Source: Setophaga petechia
Taxonomy: Eukaryota > Chordata > Aves > Passeriformes > Parulidae
Direction: 5' to 3'
DNA: 64,000 nucleotides
NCBI GenBank assembly: GCA_024362935.1
Contig: JANCRA010000003.1
Location: 42,593,291-42,657,290, forward strand
The notes under the pieces were generated by a model, which made no database searches, had not been told where the DNA came from, and worked only from the letters and a program-made list of their open reading frames with translations. Each line of letters starts with the position of its first letter. The stretch's first letter is position 1. The position numbers and the translations under genes were made by a program. Positions 38,786 to 50,896 of the stretch are shown here, one piece after another.

Positions 38786-41700
38786 TTCTTCTGCATTTTG
38801 TCTTTTCTGATGGCTCAGAAAACCAGCATCTTCCAGGTCTGCTGATTTCTACTCCATGCCCTGTGTGGGTACTGATATCGTTCTGCTGTGCTGGCTCTGA
38901 AAGCATGCCACAGTAATTCAGACCAAAATAGTATAATACTTTTATACTAATATATTAGTACATCCCAGCACATTACCACCTCAGGCTAAAGCACTGGTTC
39001 ATAGCACTTTTTGAGAGATTCAAAGGCTCAACAAAAAGAATTTTCTCTCCGTTAATGAGTTCAGTGGTAGCTAAGCTTGTTACCAAGACTTTTAGATGAT
39101 TTTGTAAATAGTAAGGCTTTAAAAGGAAAACGTCTACAAAGCTGTTTTAGATTCCATCCAACAAAGAAACTGTATCTTTCGTTTCAAAATGTTAATGTTT
39201 TTTGTCTCTTCGACTTCATTTTGGTCAAGCAATCCCATATAAGTCATCTCAGTGCAGCCATTATTTATAGCTAATAATCTCCTTTAGCTGCCAAACCGAA
39301 ACTAGATCTCCTTCACTCTTGAGCTGAAAGCGCTTTTCTTTCTACAATGTGCTGGAAATGTGCCAATTTACCAGTTCCATTAACTTAATGAGGTCTGACA
39401 GCCTGCAGCAAATTTTCTCATAATCTCTCCTGGATTTAAATTTGGTGCTGCACAAACAACTGAGTATGACCAAGTAGTTGCTTTTTAACTCTGTGTATTC
39501 TAAACAAAATTCTTTACTCACCTTAAATACAAAACAGGCTTGAGTCTTTATTTTTTTTTTGGTGGGCATTTTTTTATTCATGCAGCAGTTATTAAGTTTA
39601 TGGATAAAACTTTTAATATTAACAATAATCTGAATGCTGTATTTGTGTTCATCTGTTAAACATCAGTATTAAAACTTCAAGTGCAAGTGATTTCAAGTGT
39701 ACTGCTGTTGGTGGTGAGAGAAGGATGGTATTTATTTATTTTTATAATACACCTGAATAGTTATATGAGCTGTGAGGTTATATCATGATTTTCACAGACT
39801 AATAAATAATCACTCTTATAAGGTCAACAGTAGTTTTAATGCAAGGTTAATCCTTAGCTTCTGTTTCCTAATACTTCCAATGATTACTGTTCACTGAAGG
39901 CTGTAATATGTTACTAAATTCACAAGAAACGGAATTGCTCAGCAAATTAAATGGGACAAAAGTAAAGTCTTGCTTTCTCTTGCTTGGATTCTGCCTTCCT
40001 ACCAGTGGCAGCCATATGCTGAAGGAAGAGCTGAAAATATGATTAATTACTCATTGGAAGAATAAAATTGGGATTTTATTTGTGTTTTTTAAGTACATCA
40101 GGTTTCTCTAAATCTGGTAAACAACTTAAACAGCATGGCATTGCAATAGCAAATGGCTACATTACACTTTAAAAGTGAGCTTGCAACAAAGGTTTAACCT
40201 GAATTTAGAATGGTCAGGGCTGTTTCACTTCTCTCTATTAATGCTTGCACTTTTCCATTGTTTCTCACACCGGCATTTCCCAAGAAGATGAAAATTTTAT
40301 CTTGAAGTGCTTTGGACATCACAAAACCTCAGTACTTGAGGGTAGGAAGGATGTTGGAGAAATACTAAATTTGAAAAGTACCTTTAGTAAAAGCAGGCCA
40401 CGTTGAGCTGCCTCTTTATCAGGAGGGTCTCCTTGCATGGGTTTTGTGTGTTTTGTATTTTATCACTGTTTTTGTAAGTATTAACTTCACTCTATAAATA
40501 TTATCAGGCTGAAAGTTTGTACTTCAGCCCACACCACAGTCTTTTGGTTAACATCAAATTCTGCAAAATTAATGTGTAAGTTCTCTGTTTAGTAGCTTTT
40601 TCCCTGAAACAGTCTTTTGGTGCTCTGTTTCTAGTTTATGAGAAGGAAAAAGTGTCTGGCCTCATCCCTGCAAATCTTTCAAGGATGTTTTACCTCACAT
40701 GAGGCATTGCCCAGTGCGCTCAGTGGAAGTGTCCATATATTCATAGCAGCATGAAGTTGTCTCTGCAAGATTTTTTCAGCTAAATTAGAATATTTTCTGT
40801 TTCTTATTCCTGGAGAGATTTATTCTCATGTCAACAACAAGTTTTAATGTGTGGGAGATTCGAATGACTGTTCATATTTAGGTAACAAATGAGTCCAAAT
40901 AAGTTGAAGTTAAAAATTCAACACATAGATACAATATTACATGAAATTAATACTAACATCTTACTCTTCATACTGGGAGCCATGGTTTAATGCTGAGAGC
41001 AGGGAAGTCACCTGGATATGCCTTTTTTAAACATACCTGATTCCAACATACTGATAGTATGACCATCTACAAAAGTTTTTAATTTTATGTTCCTCAGCCT
41101 TCCCAGAATTTTTTCTCCCACTCTCAGGCAAGATCTTTCTTGAGGCCTTGAGTGTACTTGGTTAACCCTAAAGTCAGAGTTTCAAACACTATTATATATT
41201 TTGTTGTAGTTGTAATGTCTAGTGCTTACTCAGGCAAGTGCATTGCACAGTCTAGGGAAAAGGATATTTCAGGGCGGTGGAGGGGCTTTGTGTCCTGCTG
41301 AAGCATTGAACAGTCTTGTAGCAAGGCTGGATGTGTCTTGCTGTATTTCTGAAAATATTCTCTCTAATTCCTCATATTAGCTGAATGTAAGGTGTTGGAG
41401 ATAAAGTGAAATATTAAAAGAATTAAAACTTTTTTCAGGGCACGTACCCTTGAGACACGCAGGTACTGTTAATTTTCCCCGAACATCAGCATAGCAAGAA
41501 CATTTAACCAGTGTTTAATGCCATCTGTATATCAGGCAATTGTGCTTTGGACTAATGAACTTAGACTGTACCATTATCTAACATCAGTGAGCCTGGTGAG
41601 GCTGGGTTCCTGCCAATGACCCTGCTTTTATAAAAATAGTCATTTTTAGAAAATGCATTTGTTTTTACCACATAATAGCAAATTTGAATGGAAATCTGTA

Positions 41701-44700
41701 TAATTGGAAAGCTTAGTTAGGAAGACTACATTAAATACAAAAAGTGAGAGACAGAACGAAATGTGAACAGAGTTGTTAATACTTAGCAGCAGTAGTGAGA
41801 CCTCTCTAAACTCTTTTCTGTTTTAATATGGACTTTCTGTTTGTCACTGTTCTATAGATGGTCACATAAATGTTGTCATTCATGGGCAGACCCTTACTTG
41901 TTCCTTGTGCCTTTATAAGCAGAGATACACAAATATGTTGATGTATGCATATATGATGATAAATAGGGAAATAACCCGGCTTATGTTTGTGCATGTACAG
42001 TGTTTGCCTTGCACTTTAATTCATTGTGCTTCTAGGAAATGTTGGTCTTGAAAAATGTTGTTTCACCAATATAAACCTCCCTCATTTTCCCCCTCATGTT
42101 CTCATTTGGTTCTGGGAAGCAAGAAAGTATTTGATTATGTTTTCTCAAGTGAGAGGGCTCCATAATAAATCTACCAAACAAGTCAGGCACAGCAACTTGT
42201 AATGAACCCTAATTTGTAAGTACTTTTTAATGGGATGAAGTTGTCCTCACCAGCAGAGCAGAGTAATTGTAAGAAACTGCACTTTGACATTTTAGAGACA
42301 ACCTCAGCAGATGTTCAGGCAGCTGTCCAGGTGTCTAAAGATAATAGAAGAAATTCCAACCCAATGACATCAGTAGCAAAACTTTTATTGACTTCAGCAG
42401 ACCAAGATTTTACCATGTCAGATCTGTGTGTACCCGTGTGAAGGGAGAGCTCTCCAGAAATGGATAAAGATGAGAAGCAATTTTAGGGCCCATCTTCTTG
42501 TATTATGTCGTCTCTGCCTTTTATGTTCTCTTGAAGAACTGGTATGAATGCCTATTTAAAAATTTACCTTTACACATGTGTGTGAGAAAAACAAAGCATA
42601 AATGGCATTTCCTTGACATTCTCTTGGTTCTTTTTCACTGACAGGTGATACTGTGGTACTTCCAAATATTGATTTAAGTGTTGTCAATGCCAGCATCTAT
42701 GTTGTCATTTTTCCTGTTTAAAGATAGATACCACTATGTTGGATATCTCCCCTCAGCTTCCAAGAACTATTGAACCTTCTCTAAGCACATCCTTTAAGTA
42801 AAAAAATCATGACCTTTGTGAATTGTGTTAAGTGTTGAGAGAACAGAGAGCATGTTCCTGTTGAATCCAGGAAAAAAAAAAAAGGTAATTTCAGGTCAAA
42901 AGTTCTCATGTTCAGTCTTCATTGCTAATTACCTACTTAGGTGAGGGTACATTACAAAAACTAAACAATTACGTGTTATTATATAATCCACATGTTTTTA
43001 TTTAAGGCTGTCTTAGTAACCAAGTAACACACAATAGGGCAGATTTTTTTATTCCAGTGGATTCATACCAGTTATTTTAGCTCTCTCACGAAAATTCTCT
43101 GAATTGCCACTGACTTGAAGAGGGTTCCTGGACTTCAGGCCTTTGAACCTATGTATTATATGCAGATCTACATGTTTTAAAGTGGAAAACATCTTGAAGC
43201 TTATATATAGTACATCAAATCCTTGCACTTGATCCAAGAAACTTGAAAGGGCCTGACCTCATTTAGGGGATATAGTATTTACTCCATTTTGTGTTCCATT
43301 TCTTTTTTCTTCCAACCAACTACTCTTAATATTCTTCTTACCTGATAAAAAAGAGAACTAACTCTGTGGTTCACTAGAAGTATTCCAATAATAAGCAAGC
43401 AAATATATATTTATTCATATATACACAGGCAGGAATTAAAGCTATTTTTTTTCTATTAAAACAGTGAGGATTGTGTTATTGCTACTGATAAAACATTTTG
43501 TGTTGTGCTGATTAATGTGAAGTAAAGTGATTTTTTATCTAGAAGTTCACATATATGAAATTCAAAATAATAGAAACTTGTCTTTTGGAAACCAGATAGG
43601 GGGTTTTAGCCTTATTATATACTTACCTTGTAAGGAGTCAGGTAAAGGAATGTCCAGATATAGTTTGTATATAGCTTAATTCATTTGTGATGCAGCCATA
43701 ACTATGTAAGAAATACTTTTTACTGTATTTGAAGATGAACTTTATAGTGTTTTTCTTTAATAATTTTGAGTATCAGAATAAAAACAAGCTTTGGGACAGC
43801 ACTTTGTGCTAGGAAATACTGTCTGTAGCCAGTTAGCACTTCAGTTTTATTGGAATGTGAATCTTAAGCTGCAAGAGCTGTTTAGAAATTCTGCAGTTGC
43901 TTTTCATTAAAATACATTGTAACTGCATTCACTTCAGCCCAGATTCAGGAAAATATTCTGATGTGAAAAATCATTTAGGATTTTATTTGGTCTTTATTTT
44001 AGATCTGACTGAAAACAAATAATTATCCTAATAGCTTGGTATCAAATGTCCCTGTAAAACAGCTACAGCTATCTGCACAGGCTGTTTTCCAGGATAAAAC
44101 ATTTCAGGACCTTTCATACCTCTGGGGGAAAAAAGGAACTGAGTAGAAAAAATAAAATCACAAATTCAATTTAATCACCTAATTATACAAATAAAAATTA
44201 CTTTTTATTTGTTGTTGGTTTATTTTGTCTGCTTTGTGCATATATATACACAGACAACGCATGTAAATACTGTTCAAAAGAGGATAATATTTAAACTTAT
44301 AAAATAGAAAGTATTCTTAGGTGTATTTAGACTTGCATTTAAACATAGGTGGAGGCCATCTGGTGACAGCACAAGTAAGACAAATTTGATAATCTATTCT
44401 ACAGAGCAATTGCATCGTAGTCTTCTCAATAGTAGTGGATAAAGATTCAGAGAATTGAGCAAAAATTGCCCCATGTGGAGCCTCTTAGACTCATCCAAAT
44501 CTCTTGAGTTTTCAAACTGTGTCATGAAAGTCTTGAGGGAAAAGATTTTGAGCTGAGCTTTTATTTGGTGGGGTTTTTTTGTTTTTTCCTGCTTCCAGTT
44601 CAGACTGAAAAGTCTCCAAAATTGTTCTTTATCATGGCATTTTATCATCGGTGTGTTATGTCTTGACTTGCAAACAGAAATAATTAGTACAAAGAAAATA

Positions 44701-44863
44701 TATTTAAGCCTTTTCAAATGTAAAACTCCAAGAGTTTTTCAAAGACCAAACCATTTGGTACACTGAGATAAAGTGTACCAAGAAGTGCTAGAGGCTGAAA
44801 TTCTCAGTTAGGTGCAAAAATTGCATTTGCCTTGTGACTTAAGCTCTGCTGTTCTTAAGCCAT

Positions 44864-44897
44864 GTAACTTTTCATAGGTCGTAACTTTTCATAGGTC
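44864..44897. repeat. Perfect 17-bp tandem duplication
   Basis: The 17-mer gtaacttttcataggtc occurs at 44864-44880 and again at 44881-44897 with no gap or mismatch. It sits directly at the edge of the GC-rich block that follows. Confidence 0.95.
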
Positions 44898-45112
44898 TCT
44901 CACTGGCATTGCCACAGGGATAAATTGCCCATGGGATGAGCTGCAGTCACAGCTCCACAGCTGCTGCCCAACAGACATCAGCCCTGGCTTGAGAAAAGTC
45001 AGCACTGAGTCCCTGACCCCTGACAGGCACAGCAGAGTCTCCTTGTCCTGCACGGTCACCAGGCGTTTTCTGCCCACAAGGAGCCGGCTGTGCCTGGCTC
45101 AGCATTTTTGCA
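44898..45112. other. GC-rich block of unknown origin
   Basis: About 215 bp of GC-rich sequence (for example acagctgctgcccaacagac, gggtcagggactcagtgctg on the minus strand) stand out sharply from AT-rich flanks. Two frames stay open on the minus strand (44889-45077 and 44947-45195) but have no recognisable domain. The composition jump resembles that at the LTR near 33.6 kb, so a fragment of an unrecognised LTR or other repeat is my best guess. Confidence 0.4.
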
Positions 45113-45299
45113 TAAACCAGCAAACAAACACAGATTTTTAAGAGCTTCCCATTATGGCACTCCAGGATGGAGTCTCTCAGGCTGTATTTGCTCAAACTTG
45201 TTTGTAATTTGTCTGGGTTTGGTTGAATTTTAAGCAGTTTATCAGCTTGGTTTTCCTTGTATTCTGACCAGATTGTTATTTCATTTAAAATGTGATCAG

Positions 45300-45372
45300 T
45301 GAATCATTTAGGCTGGAAAAGACCATTAAATTCATGAAGTTCAACCATTAACCCACACTACAAGTCCACCAT
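45300..45372 (-). mobile_element. CR1 LINE, short 3' fragment, minus strand
   Basis: Reads gaatcatttaggctggaaaa, gaccattaaattcatgaagt, tcaaccattaacccacacta and caagtccaccatcaatgg, which is the complement of the final 70 bp of one CR1 subfamily. The piece ends in a small imperfect 22-bp-period duplication (45371-45411). Confidence 0.88.
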
Positions 45373-45411
45373 CAATGGTAAGAAAATATCCTATCAATGA
45401 TAAGAAAATAA
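45371..45411. repeat. Imperfect 22-bp-period duplication
   Basis: atcaatggtaagaaaatat at 45371 recurs as atcaatgataagaaaataa at 45393, immediately after the CR1 fragment. Confidence 0.8.
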
Positions 45412-46705
45412 TAACAAGCAATGAGTAATGCATTTTATACTTGCCTGTGGAAGAGTTGTAAATCTGTACAGTTCTTTCACAATGCAAAACATTTGCAAAC
45501 TGATTGCTGACATTACAATTCAAAATCAGGCTATAAATACCATCAAACCTCCAAGTTTTTTCCTGATCCAAATATGTTATACACCAAATCCTCCAAAAAA
45601 GGCTATGTCTTTATAAGCCAAGCTGTTCAAAGAACCAGCACAGAAAGAGAAAATACACAACTATATTAATTATTTGATTATCCCATTAAGCCACACACAA
45701 GATCAGACACCTCAAGGCCAAAAACTTGTAGACCTGCAGGCCAATAAATGTCAGGTTGCCACTACTTGTAACATATTTTAATGTGACATTTACTCTTATA
45801 ACCCAGCATTTGTTGACTACAGGATATTTAATAGGATTTTCAAGTGGAATTCAGGATACATGATTTGTTCACCAGAAAATTCCAGGAAAATCAATACTAA
45901 CTCAAAAGTGGTAGGTGAAAAGGCAACCTGAATCTTCTTCTAATGAATGTTCTTTCTTCTGTATTCTAAAAGCCATGCAAAAATTGAGTAATAAAATTAT
46001 GTAGGGGGGAGGAGGGGGAATATCACTCATACTTTTGTATGTGGAAAAGTCTAGATAATTACCTGTTTGCAAAAATACCTGTAATGTTGTTCAGGCTCTC
46101 ATTAAGGTCTCAGTAGAGGGACCTGGTGAGAGCATGCTTTCAAAAACTGGAAGGAGAGGAAAATAATATTAATAAAAAGGGAATGTGAGGGGGTAGAGAA
46201 AATACAGCCTCAGAGCTTGATTTAGCTGAAACCACACTATCCACAGATGAAATACACTTGGCTGGTTTCCTCATACTATCCTAGCCGGGGAGGAAAGCAG
46301 CATTAAACCCAAACAAAAAGCTCTTCCAGGGTATGATAAGGCTATGCTTGCTCATAACTATTTTTCAGTCCCCAAAGTGATCAGGGCTTAATAATGAAGA
46401 CTGAAATTAAAGTCGTGAACAATGTCAGCTGTGAAGTCAACTCTTTGCACTTCATATGAGGGTGGCATTGTGCATTAGTACCTTCAGTGCTAATAAACAC
46501 TCCACGAAGCTCTAGACCACAAATGAACTAGTTTTGTTTCAGTGTTCCTGCACACACTTAGCCTTCTCTCCTCTCTGCTCTTAGTCTGTGAATAACTCAG
46601 GGATATAAAGGCAAGGTGTAAAAGTAGCTGGTAGAAAATTACTACTGATTTTCAGTGCACTTTTCCCGTTCCACACTTCCCCACTTTCTCAGAAGATTTT
46701 CAGTG

Positions 46706-46750
46706 ATTGATGAGTGATCATCACTCATCAATAGTGATGATCACTATTGA
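46706..46750. repeat. Two overlapping near-perfect palindromes
   Basis: 46706-46732 has 13-bp arms (attgatgagtgat and its exact complement) around a single central base. 46728-46750 has 11-bp arms (tcaatagtgat and complement) around a single base. They share tcaat at 46728-46732, so the two hairpins or cruciforms compete. Both include the gatgatcact or its inverse. Confidence 0.95.
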
Positions 46751-47429
46751 AAGTCTCCTCACCTTCCCTATCACTTTAAAATACCTTCTCAAGTTTGGTG
46801 TTTTCAAAATCAATTTTTTCTCTTTTTTTCCAGTTCTTGTTTGCAATTTGCTTTCACAGACATCTATTGTATGTTAATTACTATGAATTTTAGCTTATAT
46901 AAATAGATATTTTTATGAAATAGTCAGAAATTGAATAATTTATTGCCTTTTACTGCAGTGAATCTGCAAAGTGTTTACTAGGAAGGGCCAATTAGGTTTG
47001 GTAAGTCCTTTTTCTTCCAAAACAACTCTTGTCTTGCAAAAATTTGAAAGAATAAGTTTTTGCTTGGTTTCAAGACATCTGTATCATTTGTTTAGCACAG
47101 AAAACAAGGCTGCAAAACCAATAGCTACAAAGACAGCCTAATTTTACTATGTTCCTCTTCAGCATTTGTGCTCATCACAATATATGAGGATTATATATTC
47201 TCTGAATTGTGTTCTATTGTTAAGAAATTATGTGGAGCTAAGGAGTAAGGAGAAGTAGGAAAAGATTCTGCTGGAGAATTGGTTGGTAAAAGGCAACAAG
47301 GAAGGAAATGTTGAAAGACATTTGTGTGATTATAGAGTGGTGGCACACAGAGTGAAGACAGCTCTGAAGTTTGATGGCTAAAGTCACAGTAAACTATGAA
47401 GGGCTGTGAAAACAGAGACAAATAACTTT

Positions 47430-47610
47430 TGATTGATACAAGAGAGAGGAGGAACCCCAGGACAGATCCAGAAAATATAAAGTAGAAAAATCTGAGTGTA
47501 GGAAAGTCAGAGGAGGGGAGAGAGAGGCCAAGAGGAATGTGAAGGAAGGTGGGGTAGGGAAGAGAGCTGGCTCACAGGGAAATGGAGAGAAAAGATGAGA
47601 GGAGGGCCTG
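47430..47610. repeat. Purine-rich low-complexity tract
   Basis: The + strand is strongly biased to A and G with repeated gagagagg, ggagggg and ggaagg words. The bias begins more weakly near 47200. No gene is seen; it is probably a decayed GA-rich repeat. Confidence 0.7.
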
Positions 47611-49904
47611 ATGCAGTGCTCTTCTAAGAGCTTCAGGATTGCCTAATTAAATCAGTGGAGTTCTGATTTGAACCAGCTGAGGGTTTGGCTAACTCCTCCT
47701 GATTCTACCTCTTTTGTAGGAAAGACACTTGAGAGTGAGAGCTGTGTGTGCATCTATTTTACACACAAAAAAGGGAAATTCTAGTATTTCTAGAATTAAT
47801 AAAGCCCACCTAAAACTTACCAGGATCGAGGCATTTCTGTTTCCTACAATGAGTGTAACTGAGCTCATGCTCAACCCTTACTGAGGAATTATTCCTTTGC
47901 AAAAATGTGTGTTGCAAGGCTGTAAAGTTACAAAGTAATCTGATATTTCTAACAAAGTATTCAACTATTAATTGTTCTGTACACATCATCACATATTTAC
48001 ACAATGAAACAGTAATATTAAGAAAAACATTTTTTCTTATTTAACAGAAATTAAATCGAAATATACAGCTGGTCTTGTTAACAGTTTCTTAATTAAGAGG
48101 GGAAAAAGTAATTAAAACACATTCTGGTTTCCATATCTAACTTTCCAGGGGGTAATTCTAGTAAAAAAAATATATTGTTGAGTTGTGCTTGTGCTTTGAA
48201 GCCACAGAGAGAAACCGTGTTCACATACCAAAGTAGTCAGTCCCAGCCAGTTTCTGTCTCCAGCATATCAGCCCATAAAATTCCCTGCCTTTTTGCAATA
48301 CTAATAACACAGCGCATTCTTTAGTTTTAGATTGAACAAGAGAAATTGGATGTTTCGGGTCAGATATTTCCACAAAAAAGATCTTATTAAGAAGTGTGTA
48401 TCTAGAGTCCTACACAATATATAATCTACATTTGCTGTATTAAATGTCTTCTTGTATGTACAAATTTTCCAAGTTTCTACTGATGCTTTGGTGTGCCAAG
48501 CCCATGTGTAGGTTCAGGGCTGTGTTCTCCCCTTGACTTCATGCACGTGGTTCTGCACCCACTGTGGCCAGATGGGGACTTCAACACAATTTATACATTT
48601 AGGCAGGAATTTTTGCTCTGGATGTGCTTTAAAGAAGGGTTTATCCATCTGTTTGGAATATATGACTCAGTAAATGTGATGCAGTCCTTATTTTTAGTGG
48701 CTTTCAAGGTGCAAAGTCCCTCTTCCTTCTTCCTCATAGAATTTGTACACATGGAATAGGTCAGGTTATCACAATAATTTAGATGGTCTCATGAGATTTT
48801 TCAGAAGCATGTGTCCATCCCAACCTAGTTAGATGGTCTGATGCACGTATTTGGAAATCCCAATGGCCTCTGTATTCCAATACCATCATGGGTTCACAAG
48901 AGATGATGTCTGGATCTGAGCATCTACAGGAATAACGTGAAGCGCTGGGTGGTCCTACTTGAACTTGGACTGTAGCTTGAAAAAGCTTTAGTGATGACAG
49001 GACGAAGGTGGAGCTGTTTATGGTCTAATCTTATGTTTTCCACAAAGTATTTGTGAAAAATCAGTCTTTCATTTTGAAATGGTTTAAAAGTAAAATGCAT
49101 GGCTCTTGTGGTTATGGAGATCTGCTAACACACCATTTGACAAACCAAATGTTGGTCATAAGACAGAATTGTCTAGTAGGATAATTTTTTGTCTTACACT
49201 CTCTGCTTTTCCCCAAATCTTTCTTTGCAACTACAATTACATAAAAGAGCTTTATCAGGATTTTTCAACAGCGCTCAGATTTTTTTTCAGGTTGCCCCTC
49301 TGATTATTGTAGCACAAAATTCTAGTCATGACTGTATTTTCTGGATGCTCCACAACAGGCCCAGTGGCTAAGACTGAATTCTTTTTCATGATGTATTTTT
49401 TTGCTGTTCTTAGGTAGCTGATTTCTTCACTTGAAAAGGATTCAGGTGCCCATCATTGCCACTTTGGAGATATTTTTTCCATCAATTGCAACCTTTTCAG
49501 TGAAGACCATGGACACCCTAGCTTTTCATTAGGAGACATGGACAAAAGTACCACTTCACTGAACTGCAGCCAATAAAGGGACAGAGCTTGAATTACCACA
49601 GGCAAATACTGTGTCTGCAGATGAGTGATCTTGCAGTAAGCTTAAAATTATTTTTAGTCTTCTCCTTTCAACCATCCTGGGATGGTTGGTTTAGAGTTTT
49701 CTCTAAAATATTACACTGGGTAGAGATTTAACATGACATACCATCATACTTTATTTCAATCTGGGCCCATTTCTGGTTTCAATCACACCGTTGTGTTACG
49801 TATGTGAGTGAATTTCTGGAAGTACTGGAACTCTGACTCTGACAAGGTAGAGACTAATGCATCTTGGCAGTGCTGAGATTCCAGTCCATTCTTTTACTCT
49901 GTGT

Positions 49905-49936
49905 TTTTTTAATTTAAATTTTAAAAAATTAAAAAA
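49905..49936. repeat. AT-only inverted repeat
   Basis: Ten-bp arms (ttttttaatt and aattaaaaaa) flank a 12-bp AT loop. It is a weak hairpin and likely a chance product of AT-rich sequence. Confidence 0.8.
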
Positions 49937-50801
49937 TCAAGGAGAAGGCTGTGTTTTAGGATTCAAGTTGGAGCAGGATTTGCTGGGTTTTGGATTTTTT
50001 TTCTAGGAAGCCATACGAGAAGCTAAACTGATACAGAAATTATTTGGGATCTTAAGGAACAATAAATAAACAATATGTCATCTTAATGCTCTTACATATT
50101 TTTGAAGAGAAATTATTACTAATGTGTTAGTATTAGTTCTCCTATTGCCTGATTAAGGGGTTTATAACATTATGGTGAGACGACAGCCTGCTAGTTACTT
50201 CATTCCCAGTGAAATATAGCCTGATATTCAAAACCAGAGGCCTGTGTTTGCCAGGTCTTGCTCTATAAGAGAGATCCTAATCTCAGTAAGATAAACTGCT
50301 TAAATAAAAGTTGATGAAAGAACAGTCCAAAGACTGGATTATGCTCTAACAGTTTTACAGTGCTTTGCTTTAGCACAATTCTGTGCTTGTGTCCTTAGGG
50401 AAGTCTAAACTATTCAGTGTTTACAGAATTGTATTAATCTTGATTTTTGGCAAGTTAATTTCTGTTCAGTATTTGTATATTCATTTTTATTTTGCACTGA
50501 GAAGGAATTATGGGGAAAGGGTTAAGAGCATGCTTGCTCTTCATCTGTTTTAAATCCATAAATGTGAGCCCCTGTGCTGTTTCTAGGTTTCAGATTACAC
50601 TCTGTGATTTATAGGGAAAGGCTGTTCTCCACAAGTTGAAATCCCATGTGTTTCTCCACTATTGTAAAATAACAAATCCTGGCGAATGCTTCCAGTTGCA
50701 AAAATTGCAGTTTTGAACTACATTTGTAACTGCCTTTTTTTCCTGAAGTGATGGCTTTGACAAGGGAAGTGAAGTCCCCTTGTCTTAATGCCATCTTTCA
50801 C

Positions 50802-50896
50802 CGTTTGCCGGGCTTTTCATTGCAGCTCACAGAAACCGCAGCAGCACCCTCGCCTCGCCTTTGCAGTCTTCTATCAGTTTATTTTTGGAGGCTACG
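50802..50896. other. Small CpG cluster in CpG-poor intron
   Basis: Six CpG dinucleotides fall within 95 bp (at 50802, 50809, 50837, 50851, 50856, 50895), with a GC-box-like gctacgcccac. A further CpG lies at 50979. It is far too short to be a CpG island. It could be a regulatory element kept unmethylated or plain chance. Confidence 0.4.

Larger units (their letters stand above)
36611..44863. other. Intronic stretch, mostly unique
   Basis: Holds a T16 run (37884-37899), the TC/AC microsatellite at 38.75 kb and an A12 run (42872-42883). The rest is AT-rich unique intron without a recognised exon or interspersed repeat. Confidence 0.5.

Noticed and set aside
39261..39270. MEF2-type site ttatttatag as a cardiac enhancer core
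   Set aside because: The degenerate consensus is expected several times by chance in 64 kb of AT-rich DNA, and no partner sites were clear.
46004..46018. G-rich word as a G-quadruplex
   Set aside because: Only two runs of three or more G separated by a GG; the four-run rule is not met.
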